This document shows, piece after piece, positions 25,895 through 34,707 of a stretch of 64,000 nucleotides of DNA; positions within the stretch are counted from its first letter, which is position 1, and each line of letters begins with the position of its first letter. The notes beneath the pieces are model-generated. The model was given only the letters and a program-made list of their open reading frames with translations, was not told the DNA's origin and ran no database searches. The stretch is from JAMXLO01 sp963850535. Its GTDB lineage: Bacteria; Pseudomonadota; Alphaproteobacteria; Acetobacterales; Acetobacteraceae. Both the position numbers and the translations under genes were made by a program. Location of the stretch: assembly GCA_963850535.1 (NCBI GenBank), contig CAWKMC010000029.1, positions 1 to 64,000 on the forward strand, read 5' to 3'.

Positions 25895-27829
25895 TCAGGC
25901 CGATTTCTTCTTCTTCTCGTCAACTTCCTCGAATTCGGCGTCCACCACCTTATCGTCCGGGCCGCCGGCACCGCCCGGATGGGCTCCACCGGCCTGCGCC
26001 GTCGCCTCGGCGGTATTGTCGGCCTGCTGCGCCTTGTACATCGCCTCGCCAAGCTTCATCGCCGACTGGCTCAGCCGCTCGGTCGCCTGCTTCAGCGCCT
26101 CAGGATCGTTGGCTTCCATGGCAGAGCGCGCCGCGGCGATCGCTGCCTCGGCCTCACCCTTCTCCTGCGCCGGCACCTTGTCGCCATGCTCCTTCAGGTT
26201 CTTTTCGACCTGATGGATAAGGCCATCGGCCTGGTTGCGGGTTTCCACCTGCTCACGGCGCTTCTTGTCGGCTTCGGCGTTCGCCTCTGCCTCTCTCACC
26301 ATGCGCTGGATATCGGTCTCGGACAGACCGCCCGACGCCTGGATGCGGATCTGCTGCTCCTTGCCGGTTGCCTTGTCCTTCGCCTGGACGGAGACGATGC
26401 CGTTGGCGTCGATGTCGAACGTCACCTCGATCTGCGGCACCCCACGCGGTGCGGGAGGAATACCGGTCAGGTCGAAGTTGCCCAGCAGCTTGTTGTCGGC
26501 GGCCATCTCGCGCTCGCCCTGGAACACCTTGATGGTCACCGCCTGCTGGTTGTCGTCCGCCGTCGAGAAGATCTGGCTCTTCTTGGTCGGGATCGTGGTG
26601 TTGCGCTCGATCAGCCGGGTGAACACGCCGCCCAGCGTCTCGATGCCGAGTGACAGCGGGGTCACGTCGAGCAGCAGCACGTCCTTCACATCGCCGGACA
26701 ACACCGCACCCTGCACCGCCGCACCGATCGCCACCACTTCGTCGGGGTTGACGTTGCGTGCGGGTTCCTTGCCGAAGAAGGTCTTCACCGTGTCGATGAC
26801 CTTCGGCATGCGGGTCATGCCGCCGACCAGGATCACCTCGCTGATCTCGCCTGCCGACACGCCGGCATCCTTGAGCGCCGCACGGCACGGATCGAGCGTG
26901 CGATTGATCAGGTCATCCACCAGGCTTTCCAGCTTCGCCCGGGTCAGCTTCATCACCAGGTGCTTCGGCCCGGACTGATCCGCCGTGATGAACGGCAGGT
27001 TGATCTCGGTCTCCTTCGAGGACGAAAGCTCGATCTTCGCTTTCTCGGCGGCTTCCTTCAGCCGCTGCAGCGCTAGCTTGTCGCGACGCAGGTCGATGCC
27101 CTGTTCCTTGCGGAACTCATCGGCCAGATAGTCGATCACGCGCGCATCGAAATCCTCGCCGCCCAGGAAGGTGTCGCCGTTGGTAGACTTCACCTCGAAC
27201 ACGCCGTCGCCGATTTCCAGCACGGAGATATCGAACGTGCCGCCGCCCAGGTCATAGACCGCGATGGTGCCCGAATGCTTCTTGTCCATGCCGTAGGCGA
27301 GTGCCGCCGCCGTAGGCTCGTTGATGATGCGCAGCACGTCGAGGCCGGCGATCCGGCCGGCGTCCTTGGTCGCCTGGCGCTGGCTGTCGTTGAAGTACGC
27401 AGGGACAGTGATCACTGCCTGCTTGACCGGCTCGCCGAGATAAGCCTCGGCGGTCTCCTTCATCTTGCCGAGAATGAAGGCGCTGATCTGGCTCGGAGAA
27501 TACTTCTCGCCCTTCACCTCGACCCAGCCGTCGCCGTTGTCACCGCGCACGATCTGATACGGGACCAGGCCTTTGTCCTTCTCGACCATCGGATCGTCGT
27601 AGCGACGGCCGATCAGGCGCTTGATGGCGTAAAGCGTATTGGACGGATTGGTCACCGCCTGTCGCTTGGCAGACTGGCCGACGAGGCGCTCGCCACTGTC
27701 GGTAAAAGCGACCATCGAGGGGGTGGTACGTGCGCCCTCGCTATTCTCGACTACCCGAACATCCTTGCCTTCCATGATGGCAATGCAGGAGTTCGTGGTG
27801 CCAAGGTCAATGCCTATGACTTTGCTCAT
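25895..27829 (-). CDS. dnaK: Chaperone DnaK (Hsp70)
   Basis: ATP-dependent cytosolic chaperone. 644 residues. The ATPase domain starts KVIGIDLGTTNSCIAIMEG and has AVITVPAYFNDSQRQATKDA and DLGGGTFDISVLEI. The substrate-binding domain includes LLDVTPLSLGIETLGGVFT and the C-terminus ends in the acidic EFEEVDEKKKKSA tail. Intact; preceded by 143 bases from grpE. I see no CIRCE palindrome in that gap. Confidence 0.98.
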   Translation of the reverse strand: MSKVIGIDLGTTNSCIAIMEGKDVRVVENSEGARTTPSMVAFTDSGERLVGQSAKRQAVTNPSNTLYAIKRLIGRRYDDPMVEKDKGLVPYQIVRGDNGDGWVEVKGEKYSPSQISAFILGKMKETAEAYLGEPVKQAVITVPAYFNDSQRQATKDAGRIAGLDVLRIINEPTAAALAYGMDKKHSGTIAVYDLGGGTFDISVLEIGDGVFEVKSTNGDTFLGGEDFDARVIDYLADEFRKEQGIDLRRDKLALQRLKEAAEKAKIELSSSKETEINLPFITADQSGPKHLVMKLTRAKLESLVDDLINRTLDPCRAALKDAGVSAGEISEVILVGGMTRMPKVIDTVKTFFGKEPARNVNPDEVVAIGAAVQGAVLSGDVKDVLLLDVTPLSLGIETLGGVFTRLIERNTTIPTKKSQIFSTADDNQQAVTIKVFQGEREMAADNKLLGNFDLTGIPPAPRGVPQIEVTFDIDANGIVSVQAKDKATGKEQQIRIQASGGLSETDIQRMVREAEANAEADKKRREQVETRNQADGLIHQVEKNLKEHGDKVPAQEKGEAEAAIAAARSAMEANDPEALKQATERLSQSAMKLGEAMYKAQQADNTAEATAQAGGAHPGGAGGPDDKVVDAEFEEVDEKKKKSA

Positions 27830-27972
27830 TATCGGCTCCTTTTCAGCGGACGCCGGCGGCCCGAGGCACCGCGGACGTCCCTATGGGGTCAGATATCAAG
27901 GATGTATGAGGGGGTGCCCGGCCGGGCAAGGGGCAGGTGTGGGAATTCTCGTGCGCGAGCGACATGGTTTCC

Positions 27973-28599
27973 TCAGGCGGTGGTATCCAGTTTCGCCGAA
28001 CTGCCTATCTCCTCGGGCGGCGCCTTGGCGACCACAACCATCGCTGGCCGGAGCAGCCGACCATGCAATGTCCACGCCGGGGTCCACGCATGCATCACGC
28101 TGCCGGGCGCATGGGCGGCACTTTCCTGCTCGGCCATTGCTTGATGCTGGTTAGGATCGAACGGCTGGCCCGTTGGATCCTCGCGCTTGATCCCGTTGCG
28201 CTCGAGGATGTTGAGAAAGTTGCGCTCGACGCCTTCCAGGCCTTCGCGGAACCGCGTCACGAGTTCCGGCTCGTTCGCTTCCCTCTCCGGCAGGCTCTCC
28301 AGGCCACGTCGTAGATTGTCGGCTGCCTCCACCACGTCCTGAGCGAACTTCTGCACGGCGTATTGCCGCGTCTCGTTCACCTCGCGATGCGACCGCGCGC
28401 GCACATTCGCCGTTTCGGCCTCGGCGCGCATCCAGCGGTTCTTCATCTCCGCCAGTTCGGCCTCGAGCTCCGCGATCCGTGTCGTGGCCGCCTGCATGAT
28501 CTGGTCCGGCGTCTGCGGCGCGTCCGTCGCCCCGGGCGCATCGGGCGTCTCGTTGTTGTTGGCAGGGTCTTGGGTCATTTGGCCTTTTTCGTTGCTCAT
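27973..28599 (-). CDS. grpE: Nucleotide exchange factor GrpE
   Basis: Releases ADP from DnaK. The acidic, disordered N-terminus (PDAPGATDAPQTPDQ) precedes a long coiled-coil (IAELEAELAEMKNRWMRAEA), a core (FAQDVVEAADNLRRGLESLP) and a C-terminal beta domain (GQPFDPNQHQAMAEQES and LHGRLLRPAMVVVAK). 208 residues. ATG at 28599 or the internal ATG at 28578 (MTQDP), which has an AAGG ribosome binding site and fits better with the predicted heat-shock promoter at 28610-28638. Confidence 0.96.
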   Translation of the reverse strand: MSNEKGQMTQDPANNNETPDAPGATDAPQTPDQIMQAATTRIAELEAELAEMKNRWMRAEAETANVRARSHREVNETRQYAVQKFAQDVVEAADNLRRGLESLPEREANEPELVTRFREGLEGVERNFLNILERNGIKREDPTGQPFDPNQHQAMAEQESAAHAPGSVMHAWTPAWTLHGRLLRPAMVVVAKAPPEEIGSSAKLDTTA

Positions 28600-28609
28600 G
28601 CCGGCGATC

Positions 28610-28638
28610 AGTTAGGGTCAGATGGCGTGGTGGACAAG
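28610..28638 (-). promoter_or_regulatory. Putative sigma-32 (RpoH) promoter of grpE
   Basis: On the minus strand CTTG (28638-28635), a 17-base spacer and CCCTAACT (28617-28610) resemble the alphaproteobacterial RpoH consensus CTTG-N17-CyTATnT. Transcription would begin near 28603, close to the first ATG and well placed for the internal start at 28578. Consistent with heat-shock control of grpE-dnaK-dnaJ. Match by eye only. Confidence 0.4.
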
Positions 28639-28724
28639 CGCTTTAGGGCTTGAGGATCCCATTGGCGTAACCCCAACCGGTGAAGGGCTGGTTTACCTGG
28701 CGGCAACTCGAAGGGGGCCGGTGT

Positions 28725-29804
28725 CTAGCCCAGCAACCGGCCAATCACCCGCGCAGTATAGTCCACGACCGGGATAATCCTGCCATAGTTGATCCGGGTC
28801 GGACCTATGACTCCAATGGCGCCGACGATGCGACCGCCGTCGTTGCGGGCAGGGGCGACCACCATGGATACGCCGGACGTGCCGAACAGGCCGCTTTCGG
28901 AGCCGATAAAGATACGCACCCCCTCCGACTGCTCGGCAAGCTCCAGCAGGCGCAGCATCGTCTCTTGCGCCTCCAGTCGCTCGAACAGCGACTGAATTGC
29001 GGTAAGGCGCTCGATCTGCGTGACATCGGAAAGCAGCCGCGCCTGGCCCCGAACAATCAGGCTGCCCGGCCGTCCTTCACCGGTCCAGGTAGCCAGGCCG
29101 GCCTCGACGACCTTTGCCGACAGGATATCCAGCTCGCTACGATTGGCCGAAATTTCATCGGCGACGATCAGACGCAGTTCCGCCAGCGAGCGGCCGGAAA
29201 GGCGCGCGTTGAGGAAATTGGCCGCCTGCTGCAGCGCGGAGGGCGGCAGGCCCGGGGGAGTCTCGATCACTCGGTTCTCGACGTGACCGTCGGCGTTGAC
29301 CAGCACAACGAGGGCGCGACCGGGTCCGAGAGGGACGAACTCGATATGCCGGACGGCGCCATCGGATTTGGGAGCGAGGACCAGACCGGCGGCCTGAGAC
29401 AAGCCGGACAGCATGGAGCTGGCCTCCGCCAGCGTGTCCTCGAGACTGCGGCCGGACGCAGCGAGTGCGGCTGAAATCGCCTCGCGTTCGTCCTCCGCCA
29501 ATTCACCGAAGTGCAGCAGTCCGTCCACGAACAGACGCAGCCCCTGATCGGTGGGCAACCGGCCGGCCGAAGTGTGCGGCGCGAACAGCAGACCCGCGTC
29601 GGTCAGGTCGGCCATGACGTTCCGGATGGTTGCCGGTGACAGGCTCATCGGCAGACGGCGGGAGAGGGTACGGCTCCCGACGGGCTCTCCGGTCTCAACG
29701 TACTGTTCGACGATTTCGCGCAGGACGGCGGCCGATCGCGCATCCAGACCCGGCGGCAGGACGGTGCGGAGAGGGATGCCGGTCGGGTTGCGCGGGCTGT
29801 CCAT
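28725..29804 (-). CDS. hrcA: Heat-inducible transcription repressor HrcA
   Basis: Represses chaperone genes by binding CIRCE elements. 359 residues. The N-terminal winged helix reads LREIVEQYVETGEPVGSRTL and SPATIRNVMADLTDAGLLF, then HTSAGRLPTDQGLRLFVDGL. The GAF-like and dimerisation parts follow, and the C-terminus is IGVIGPTRINYGRIIPVVDY. A complete protein. It heads the chaperone block, 125 bases before grpE. No CIRCE (TTAGCACTC-N9-GAGTGCTAA) is visible upstream of hrcA, grpE or dnaK, so its target in this genome may be elsewhere, for example groESL. Confidence 0.97.
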   Translation of the reverse strand: MDSPRNPTGIPLRTVLPPGLDARSAAVLREIVEQYVETGEPVGSRTLSRRLPMSLSPATIRNVMADLTDAGLLFAPHTSAGRLPTDQGLRLFVDGLLHFGELAEDEREAISAALAASGRSLEDTLAEASSMLSGLSQAAGLVLAPKSDGAVRHIEFVPLGPGRALVVLVNADGHVENRVIETPPGLPPSALQQAANFLNARLSGRSLAELRLIVADEISANRSELDILSAKVVEAGLATWTGEGRPGSLIVRGQARLLSDVTQIERLTAIQSLFERLEAQETMLRLLELAEQSEGVRIFIGSESGLFGTSGVSMVVAPARNDGGRIVGAIGVIGPTRINYGRIIPVVDYTARVIGRLLG

Positions 29805-29937
29805 GGAAGCTCAAGACCAAGCTAGGAAGCGCCTCCGCCGTGGTCAACCAAAGTTCTGGCTCTTGTCAGACGGGCGACACGCCCCTGTCGCCTGAGAACG
29901 CGCTGCGACGGCTCCTGAGAAACCCCTCGCGTCGCGC

Positions 29938-30657
29938 TCAACGACGATGACCGAGATAGGTCGCAATGACACGCGTATCCGCCGCGAGGTCACTGCTGGG
30001 TCCCTCCATGACAACGGCACCCATCTCCAGCACGTAGCCATAGTCCGACACCTGGAGCGCGGCGCGGACGTTCTGCTCGACCAGCAGGATCGACAGGCCG
30101 CGGGCACGCAGTTCGGCGAGGACGCGGAAGATGGCCCTTACAATCAGTGGGGCGAGGCCGAGGCTTGGTTCATCGAGCAGCAGCAGACGCGGGCGTGCCA
30201 TCAATGCGCGGCCCAGCGCCAGCATCTGCCGCTCGCCACCGGACAACGTTCCGGCGAGTTGGCGGCGGCGTTCCTCCAGGCGCGGGAAGATCGCGAACAC
30301 CTCGCGCATAATGGTCGGTGCGTCGCGATTGCCGGCACGATGGCGGGTGTAGGCGCCGAGGTGCAGGTTGTCCTCCACGCTCATGTCGGCGAACAGCGCA
30401 CGGCGTTCTGGCACCAGAACGGCGCCAGACGCGACCAGTGCTTCGGTGGAGCCGGCGGGTTGATCGCAGTAGAGGACATGGCCGCCGATACGTGGCAGCA
30501 GACCCATGATCGCGCTGAGCAGCGTTGTCTTACCGGCGCCGTTCGGGCCGACGATGGCGATCATGCGGCCTTCGGGAACAGCAAGGCTGATGCCATGCAG
30601 CACCTCCACCTTGCCATAGCCAGCGTGCAGACCGTCGACGCGCAGCAGCGCGGTCAT
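29938..30657 (-). CDS. livF: Branched-chain amino acid ABC transporter ATPase LivF
   Basis: 239-residue ATPase. Walker A is GPNGAGKTTLL, the signature LSGGERQMLALGRALM, Walker B LLLLDEPSLGLAP, and the H-loop region LLVEQNVRAALQVSDYGYVL. It is last in a livK-H-M-G-F minus-strand operon and its start overlaps the end of livG by four bases. It is the only liv gene here without a frameshift. Confidence 0.96.
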   Translation of the reverse strand: MTALLRVDGLHAGYGKVEVLHGISLAVPEGRMIAIVGPNGAGKTTLLSAIMGLLPRIGGHVLYCDQPAGSTEALVASGAVLVPERRALFADMSVEDNLHLGAYTRHRAGNRDAPTIMREVFAIFPRLEERRRQLAGTLSGGERQMLALGRALMARPRLLLLDEPSLGLAPLIVRAIFRVLAELRARGLSILLVEQNVRAALQVSDYGYVLEMGAVVMEGPSSDLAADTRVIATYLGHRR

Positions 30658-31407
30658 GCGACCGTGCCGAGATAGGCTTCCATGACCGCGGGATCAGCCT
30701 GCACGCGCTCCGGTGGTCCCTCGGCTATCTTCTGGCCGAAATCCATGACGACGACGCGATCGGCGAGGCCCATGACGAAGTCCATGTCGTGTTCGACCAG
30801 CAGCACGCCGATGCCTTCGGCACGCAACTGGCGCAGCAATGCGGCGAGGCGCTGCTTCTCCGCTAGCCGCAATCCCGCAGCAGGTTCGTCCAGCAGCAGC
30901 AGACGCGGGCGGACGCAGAGGGCGCGGGCAATCTCCACCACGCGTTGCTGGCCCAGCGGCAGATCGCCGGCTTGCCGATTGAGCAATGCGCCAAGACCAA
31001 GTCGCCGCGCCTGAATGCGGGCGTGGTCGAGCAGCACACTTTCCTCCGCGCGATCGAGGCGCAGCATGGCGCGCAACACGCCGGCGCGGCCGGAGAGATG
31101 CGCGCCAAGGGCGACGTTCTCCAACACGCTGCGGCGTGCCAGAAGGCGCACGTGCTGGAAGCTGCGGGCGACACCAAGCGCCGCTATGCGATGCGGAGAG
31201 AGACGCGCAGCCTGGCGCACCGAACAGGCGCACGGTGCCGGCACTCGGTGCCAGCACGCCACTGATCAGGTTGAACAGCGTCGTCTTGCCTGCCCCGTTC
31301 GGACCGATGAGCGCGACGATTTCGCTGGCGCGCACGGAGAACGACACGTCGCGAACTGCGGCGAGACCGCCGAAGTTGCGCGACACGGCATCGACGGCGA
31401 GCAACAC
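30654..31407 (-). pseudogene. livG: Branched-chain amino acid ABC transporter ATPase LivG, one frameshift
   Basis: Two frames give a full LivG of about 250 residues. From 31407: MLLAVDAVSRNFGGLAAVRD, Walker A GPNGAGKTTLFNLISG and GTVRLFG. Near 31205-31230 the frame shifts and continues as LSPHRIAALGVARSFQHVRL, a signature reading LPLGQQRVVEIARAL (LSGGQ appears as LPLGQ), Walker B LLLLDEPAAGL and VLLVEHDMDFVMGLADRVVV. The shift is about one base. Without correction the ATPase would be truncated before the signature. Part of the frameshift-rich liv operon. Confidence 0.88.
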
Positions 31408-31443
31408 CGTCGCCTGCGATCGCAGTTGAGACTGCAGGGACTG

Positions 31444-32388
31444 TCAGCCTGTCTTCGGCATCGGCGGGAGCGGCCTCTGGGCGATACGCGCCAGAGGCGC
31501 GTCAGCAGCGGCATCAGACCGTCGGGGGCGCGTTGCAGCAGGACGATGACGACCAGGGCTGAACACCAGTGCCTCGAAGTCACCGGAGCGACCGGTCAGG
31601 CGTGGTATCCAGTCGTTGAACTGATCGCGCAGCACCACGACGAGCGCTGCGCCCAGCGGAGCGCCCCACAGGGATTCGGCACCACCGATGATCACCATGA
31701 ACAGGTAGTCGATGCTGGTGCCAAGACCGAACGGCGTCGGGCTGACGAAGCGCTGGAAATGCGCGAACAGGAAACCCGCGAGGGCAGCATACAGCGCGGC
31801 GATGACAAACACCTGGCGGCTGAGCCGCACCGTGTCGATGCCCATGCTGGCGCCCATCAGACGCGCACCGTTCAGCGTCCGCATGCGCGCGGCCCGATAC
31901 GGCTGTCGAGCAGGTTGGCCGACATCACCATGACGACTGCGACGACGGCGAGGATCACGCCCAGAGTTGACGCGCTGACTCGGCTGCGGGGCACCGAGGA
32001 GCGGAGGGATATCGCCAATGCCGTTGAAGCCGTGCAGCAGCGGCAACGTGCCGAAGAGCGAGGAAAACGAGATGCCCCACGCGACTGACACCAGCGCGAG
32101 GAAATGGCCAGACAGGCGCGCGGTGATCAGGCCGAGCAGCCACGCGATGATGCCGGTCACCAGCAGGCCGGCGATGCAGGCCGATGATCGGCGGCTGGCC
32201 GGCGAGCTTGGTGAGCAACGTGGTGGCATAGGCAGCAAGCCCACGAAACTCGCCTGTCCGAACGAGGTCTGCCCACTGATGCCGGTGAGCAGCACCAGGC
32301 CCAGCGCAACCAATGTCGCCAGCCCGATATAGCCAGCCAAGGTGACGTAGAATGGCGGCAGCAGAAGCGGCGCCAGGATCGTCATTCC
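31444..32388 (-). pseudogene. livM: Branched-chain amino acid ABC permease LivM, several frameshifts
   Basis: Inner membrane permease in pieces across frames. In order: LPPFYVTLAGYIGLATLVAL, GQTSFGQASFVG, a shifted AAYATTLLTKLAGQPPIIGL, back to AGLLVTGIIAWLLGLITARL and FLALVSVAWGISFSSLFGTL, a shifted STLGVILAVVAVVMVMSANL and LDSRIG, back to MRTLNGARLMGASMGIDTVR and YLFMVIIGGAESLWGAPLGA, then DFEALVFS, shifted LVVIVLLQRAPDGLMPLL and a final stop at 31444. At least four breaks. The only start is an ATG inside a palindromic repeat (32381-32458), and the first membrane helix is shorter than usual. Confidence 0.8.
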
Positions 32389-32458
32389 CGCGCAGGCGGG
32401 GACCCAGAGCAACCGCTTGCGTGTCGCGACCCTGGATCCCCGCATCCGCGGGGATGAC
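32381..32458. repeat. VIPAKAGIQ-type palindromic repeat, copy 1
   Basis: Begins GTCATTCCCGCGCAGGCGGG and ends with CCGCATCCGCGGGGATGAC; the two arms are imperfect inverted copies with hairpins (CCCGCGCAGGCGGG, CCCCGCATCCGCGGGG). Shares the identical first 20 bases with copy 2 at 38841. The family is named after the peptide VIPAxAGIQ that one frame encodes. It lies between livH and livM and overlaps the livM start. Confidence 0.85.
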
Positions 32459-32471
32459 GGCGGCGTGGGTG

Positions 32472-33474
32472 TCACGCGCGCTCCTCACCGGAGCCGGCGC
32501 GCAGCGACAGCCAGGCGAGCACCGGGATCAGCAGCGTGAAGACGATCACCTCGCGATAGGCGCTGGCCCAGAAACTGCCAAGCGATTCGAGCACGCCGAC
32601 CAGCACCGCGCCGGCGGCGGCGAGCGGAAAAGATGCCAGGCCGCCCATGATCGCAGCGACGAAGCCCTTCAGCCCGATGTCGAAGCCGGCGTCGTAGGAG
32701 AGCGGCGTCACCGCGCCGATCAGTACGCCGGCGAGTGCCGCGATGAACGACGCCAGCGCGAAGGCCAGTGCGCCGGTGGCGGTCGCGTCGATGCCGACGA
32801 GGCGCGCGCCCAAGCGATCGGACGCGGCGGCGCGCAGCGCCTTGCCGTGGATCGTCGCGCCGAAGAACCAGCGCAGTCCGGCGACCAGAATGGCGCAGCT
32901 TGCCAGCACGCAGAGGGACTGACCGGAGACGTTCAGTTGCCCAAGGTCGAAACTTGCGTCGGTGATCGCCGGGGCGCTGGCTTCCTCGGGACCGAAGAAC
33001 ACCAGGCCGGCGCCGATCAGCACGAAGTGCAGCGCCATGGCGATGATCAGCAGCGCCAGCACCGAAGCATCGGCCACCGGGCGGAAGGCGAAGCGCCAGA
33101 TCAGCGGGCCCATCGGCGTGACGATCGCGAGCGCGAGCAGGATCGAGATTGCCGGCTGCTCGAAGCGAGCCAGCAGTAGCGTGGCCAGCGTCACTACAAG
33201 CGGATAGACGCCCCAGGTCAGCGCGGCACGCAGCGGGCGCCTGATGCAACGATGTCAGCAGCGCGAGCGGCGCAAACGCCGTCGAGCAGCCACAGCGTGC
33301 CAGGGATGTGCCCGGACTGCAGTGTCGCGGCGGTCAGCGTGCCGAACGCCAGCAGATCGCCCTGCGGGACGAAGATGACGCGCGTGACCGAGAACACGAT
33401 CAGCAGCCCGATGGCAAGCAGCAGATAGATCGCGCCGGTGGTGATCGCCGTCCTGCAGCAGCGCGAAGAAATAT
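32472..33474 (-). pseudogene. livH: Branched-chain amino acid ABC permease LivH, frameshifted
   Basis: The C-terminal two-thirds read cleanly (32472-33194: LALLIIAMALHFVLIGAGLV, FGATIHGKALRAAASDRLGA, LASFIAALAGVLIGAVTPLS and FDIGLKGFVAAIMGGLASFP). The N-terminal part is recognisable in another frame: AITTGAIYLLLAIGLLIVFS, VTRVIFVPQGDLLAFGTL and HIPGTLWLLDGV. Breaks are seen near 33458 (an extra G before the first helix), near 33275 and around 33195. No ATG is found at the expected start; ATA occurs near 33474 where the start would be. It lies immediately downstream of livK. A damaged gene or several indel errors. Confidence 0.78.
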
Positions 33475-33483
33475 GAAGGAGTC

Positions 33484-34627
33484 TACTGGATGGCCCTCCA
33501 GGCGCCGTCCTTCACCTCGACCAGCACCGCGGCCCGCGCGTCCTGGCCGTTATGGTTGGTCGGCGACATCGTGTAGACGCCGCTGACCCCGACCAGCTCG
33601 TGCGTCTTTTCCAGTGCATCGCGCAGCGCGACGCGGAACGCCTCGGTGCCTGGCTTGGCGGATTTCAGCGCCTCCGGAATGGCGTTGCTTCAGCAACAGG
33701 AACGCATCGTAGCTGTAGCCGGCGAACGGGTCCGACACCCTGGCCGGGCCGAACTTGGCCGTGTAGTCCTTGGCGAATTTCGCGGCGACCGGCTTCACCG
33801 GGTTGGAGTCAGGCAATTGGTCCGCGACGACGACCGGCGAGGTGGCAGCGATCACGCCCTTCGACGGCGGCGCCGCCAACCTTGATGAAGGCGGGCGAGA
33901 CGATGCCGTGGTTGCCGTAGATCCCGCCCTTGAAGCCGCGATGGCGCAGCGCGACGACCGGCAGCGTCGCCGGCGTGGCGGAGTTGCCCATCATGACCGC
34001 CTGCGGATGCGTGCTGATCAGCTTGAGAGCCTGCGCCTCGCACGTGGTGTCGGTGCGAGCATAGCGTTCGTCGGCGAGGATCTTGATGCCGTCGTCACCG
34101 GCGACCTGCTTGGTGGCGCCGAGGACCTGGTCGCCCCAGCCATCGGAGAAGCCGATATAGCCGATGTCCTTCACGCCATGCTGCTGCATGTACTTGAACA
34201 CGGCGCTAACCATCAGCGACAGCGGCTGCGCATCGTTGAACGTGTATGGCTGCTTCTGCGGATCGTATTCGTAGGGCGCCATGGCAAGCATCGGCACCTT
34301 CGCCTGGTTGGCGAGCGGCGCGACCGCGGCGTCTGTGGCGGTCAGCGACGGACCGATGAACGCGTCGACATGGTCTTCCGAGATCATCTTCTGCGCGATG
34401 GTGTAACCGGTGCTGGCATCGGTCGCGTCATCGCGGATGATGTATTCGACTTTCTGGCCGGCGATCTCGGTGGGGAATAGATCGAACGCGCCCTTGTAGC
34501 CGACGCCCATGGCCGCCCCGGGCCCGCTGATCGAAAGGATGGCGCCGAGTTTGATCTGCGCCTGCGCTGTGCCCGATGCGGCGAGCGCGCCCAATGCCGC
34601 AACCGTTGCGAGCAGCCGCGTTTTCAT
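33484..34627 (-). pseudogene. livK: Branched-chain amino acid ABC substrate-binding protein (LivK-like), two frameshifts
   Basis: Periplasmic ligand-binding protein, first gene of the liv operon. The Sec signal peptide MKTRLLATVAALGALAASGT ends at AQA, followed by KLGAILSISGPGAAMGVGYK. The Peripla_BP_6 domain continues to NHGIVSPAFIKVGG, shifts near 33865 to KGVIAATSPVVVADQLPDSN and DPFAGYSYDAFLLLK, then shifts again near 33690 to LKSAKPGTEAFRVALRDALE and VSGVYTMSPTNHNGQDARAA, ending at TAG 33484. About 380 residues when repaired. Ligand specificity (branched-chain or other amides and amino acids) is not determined. Confidence 0.85.
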
Positions 34628-34707
34628 TCGGATCTCCTGAGCCTGGCCTCGCGGTTATGTCGCGCGGCGGGTTTCGCTGAGTCAAGTTGATTACCAAGGC
34701 GATGCGA

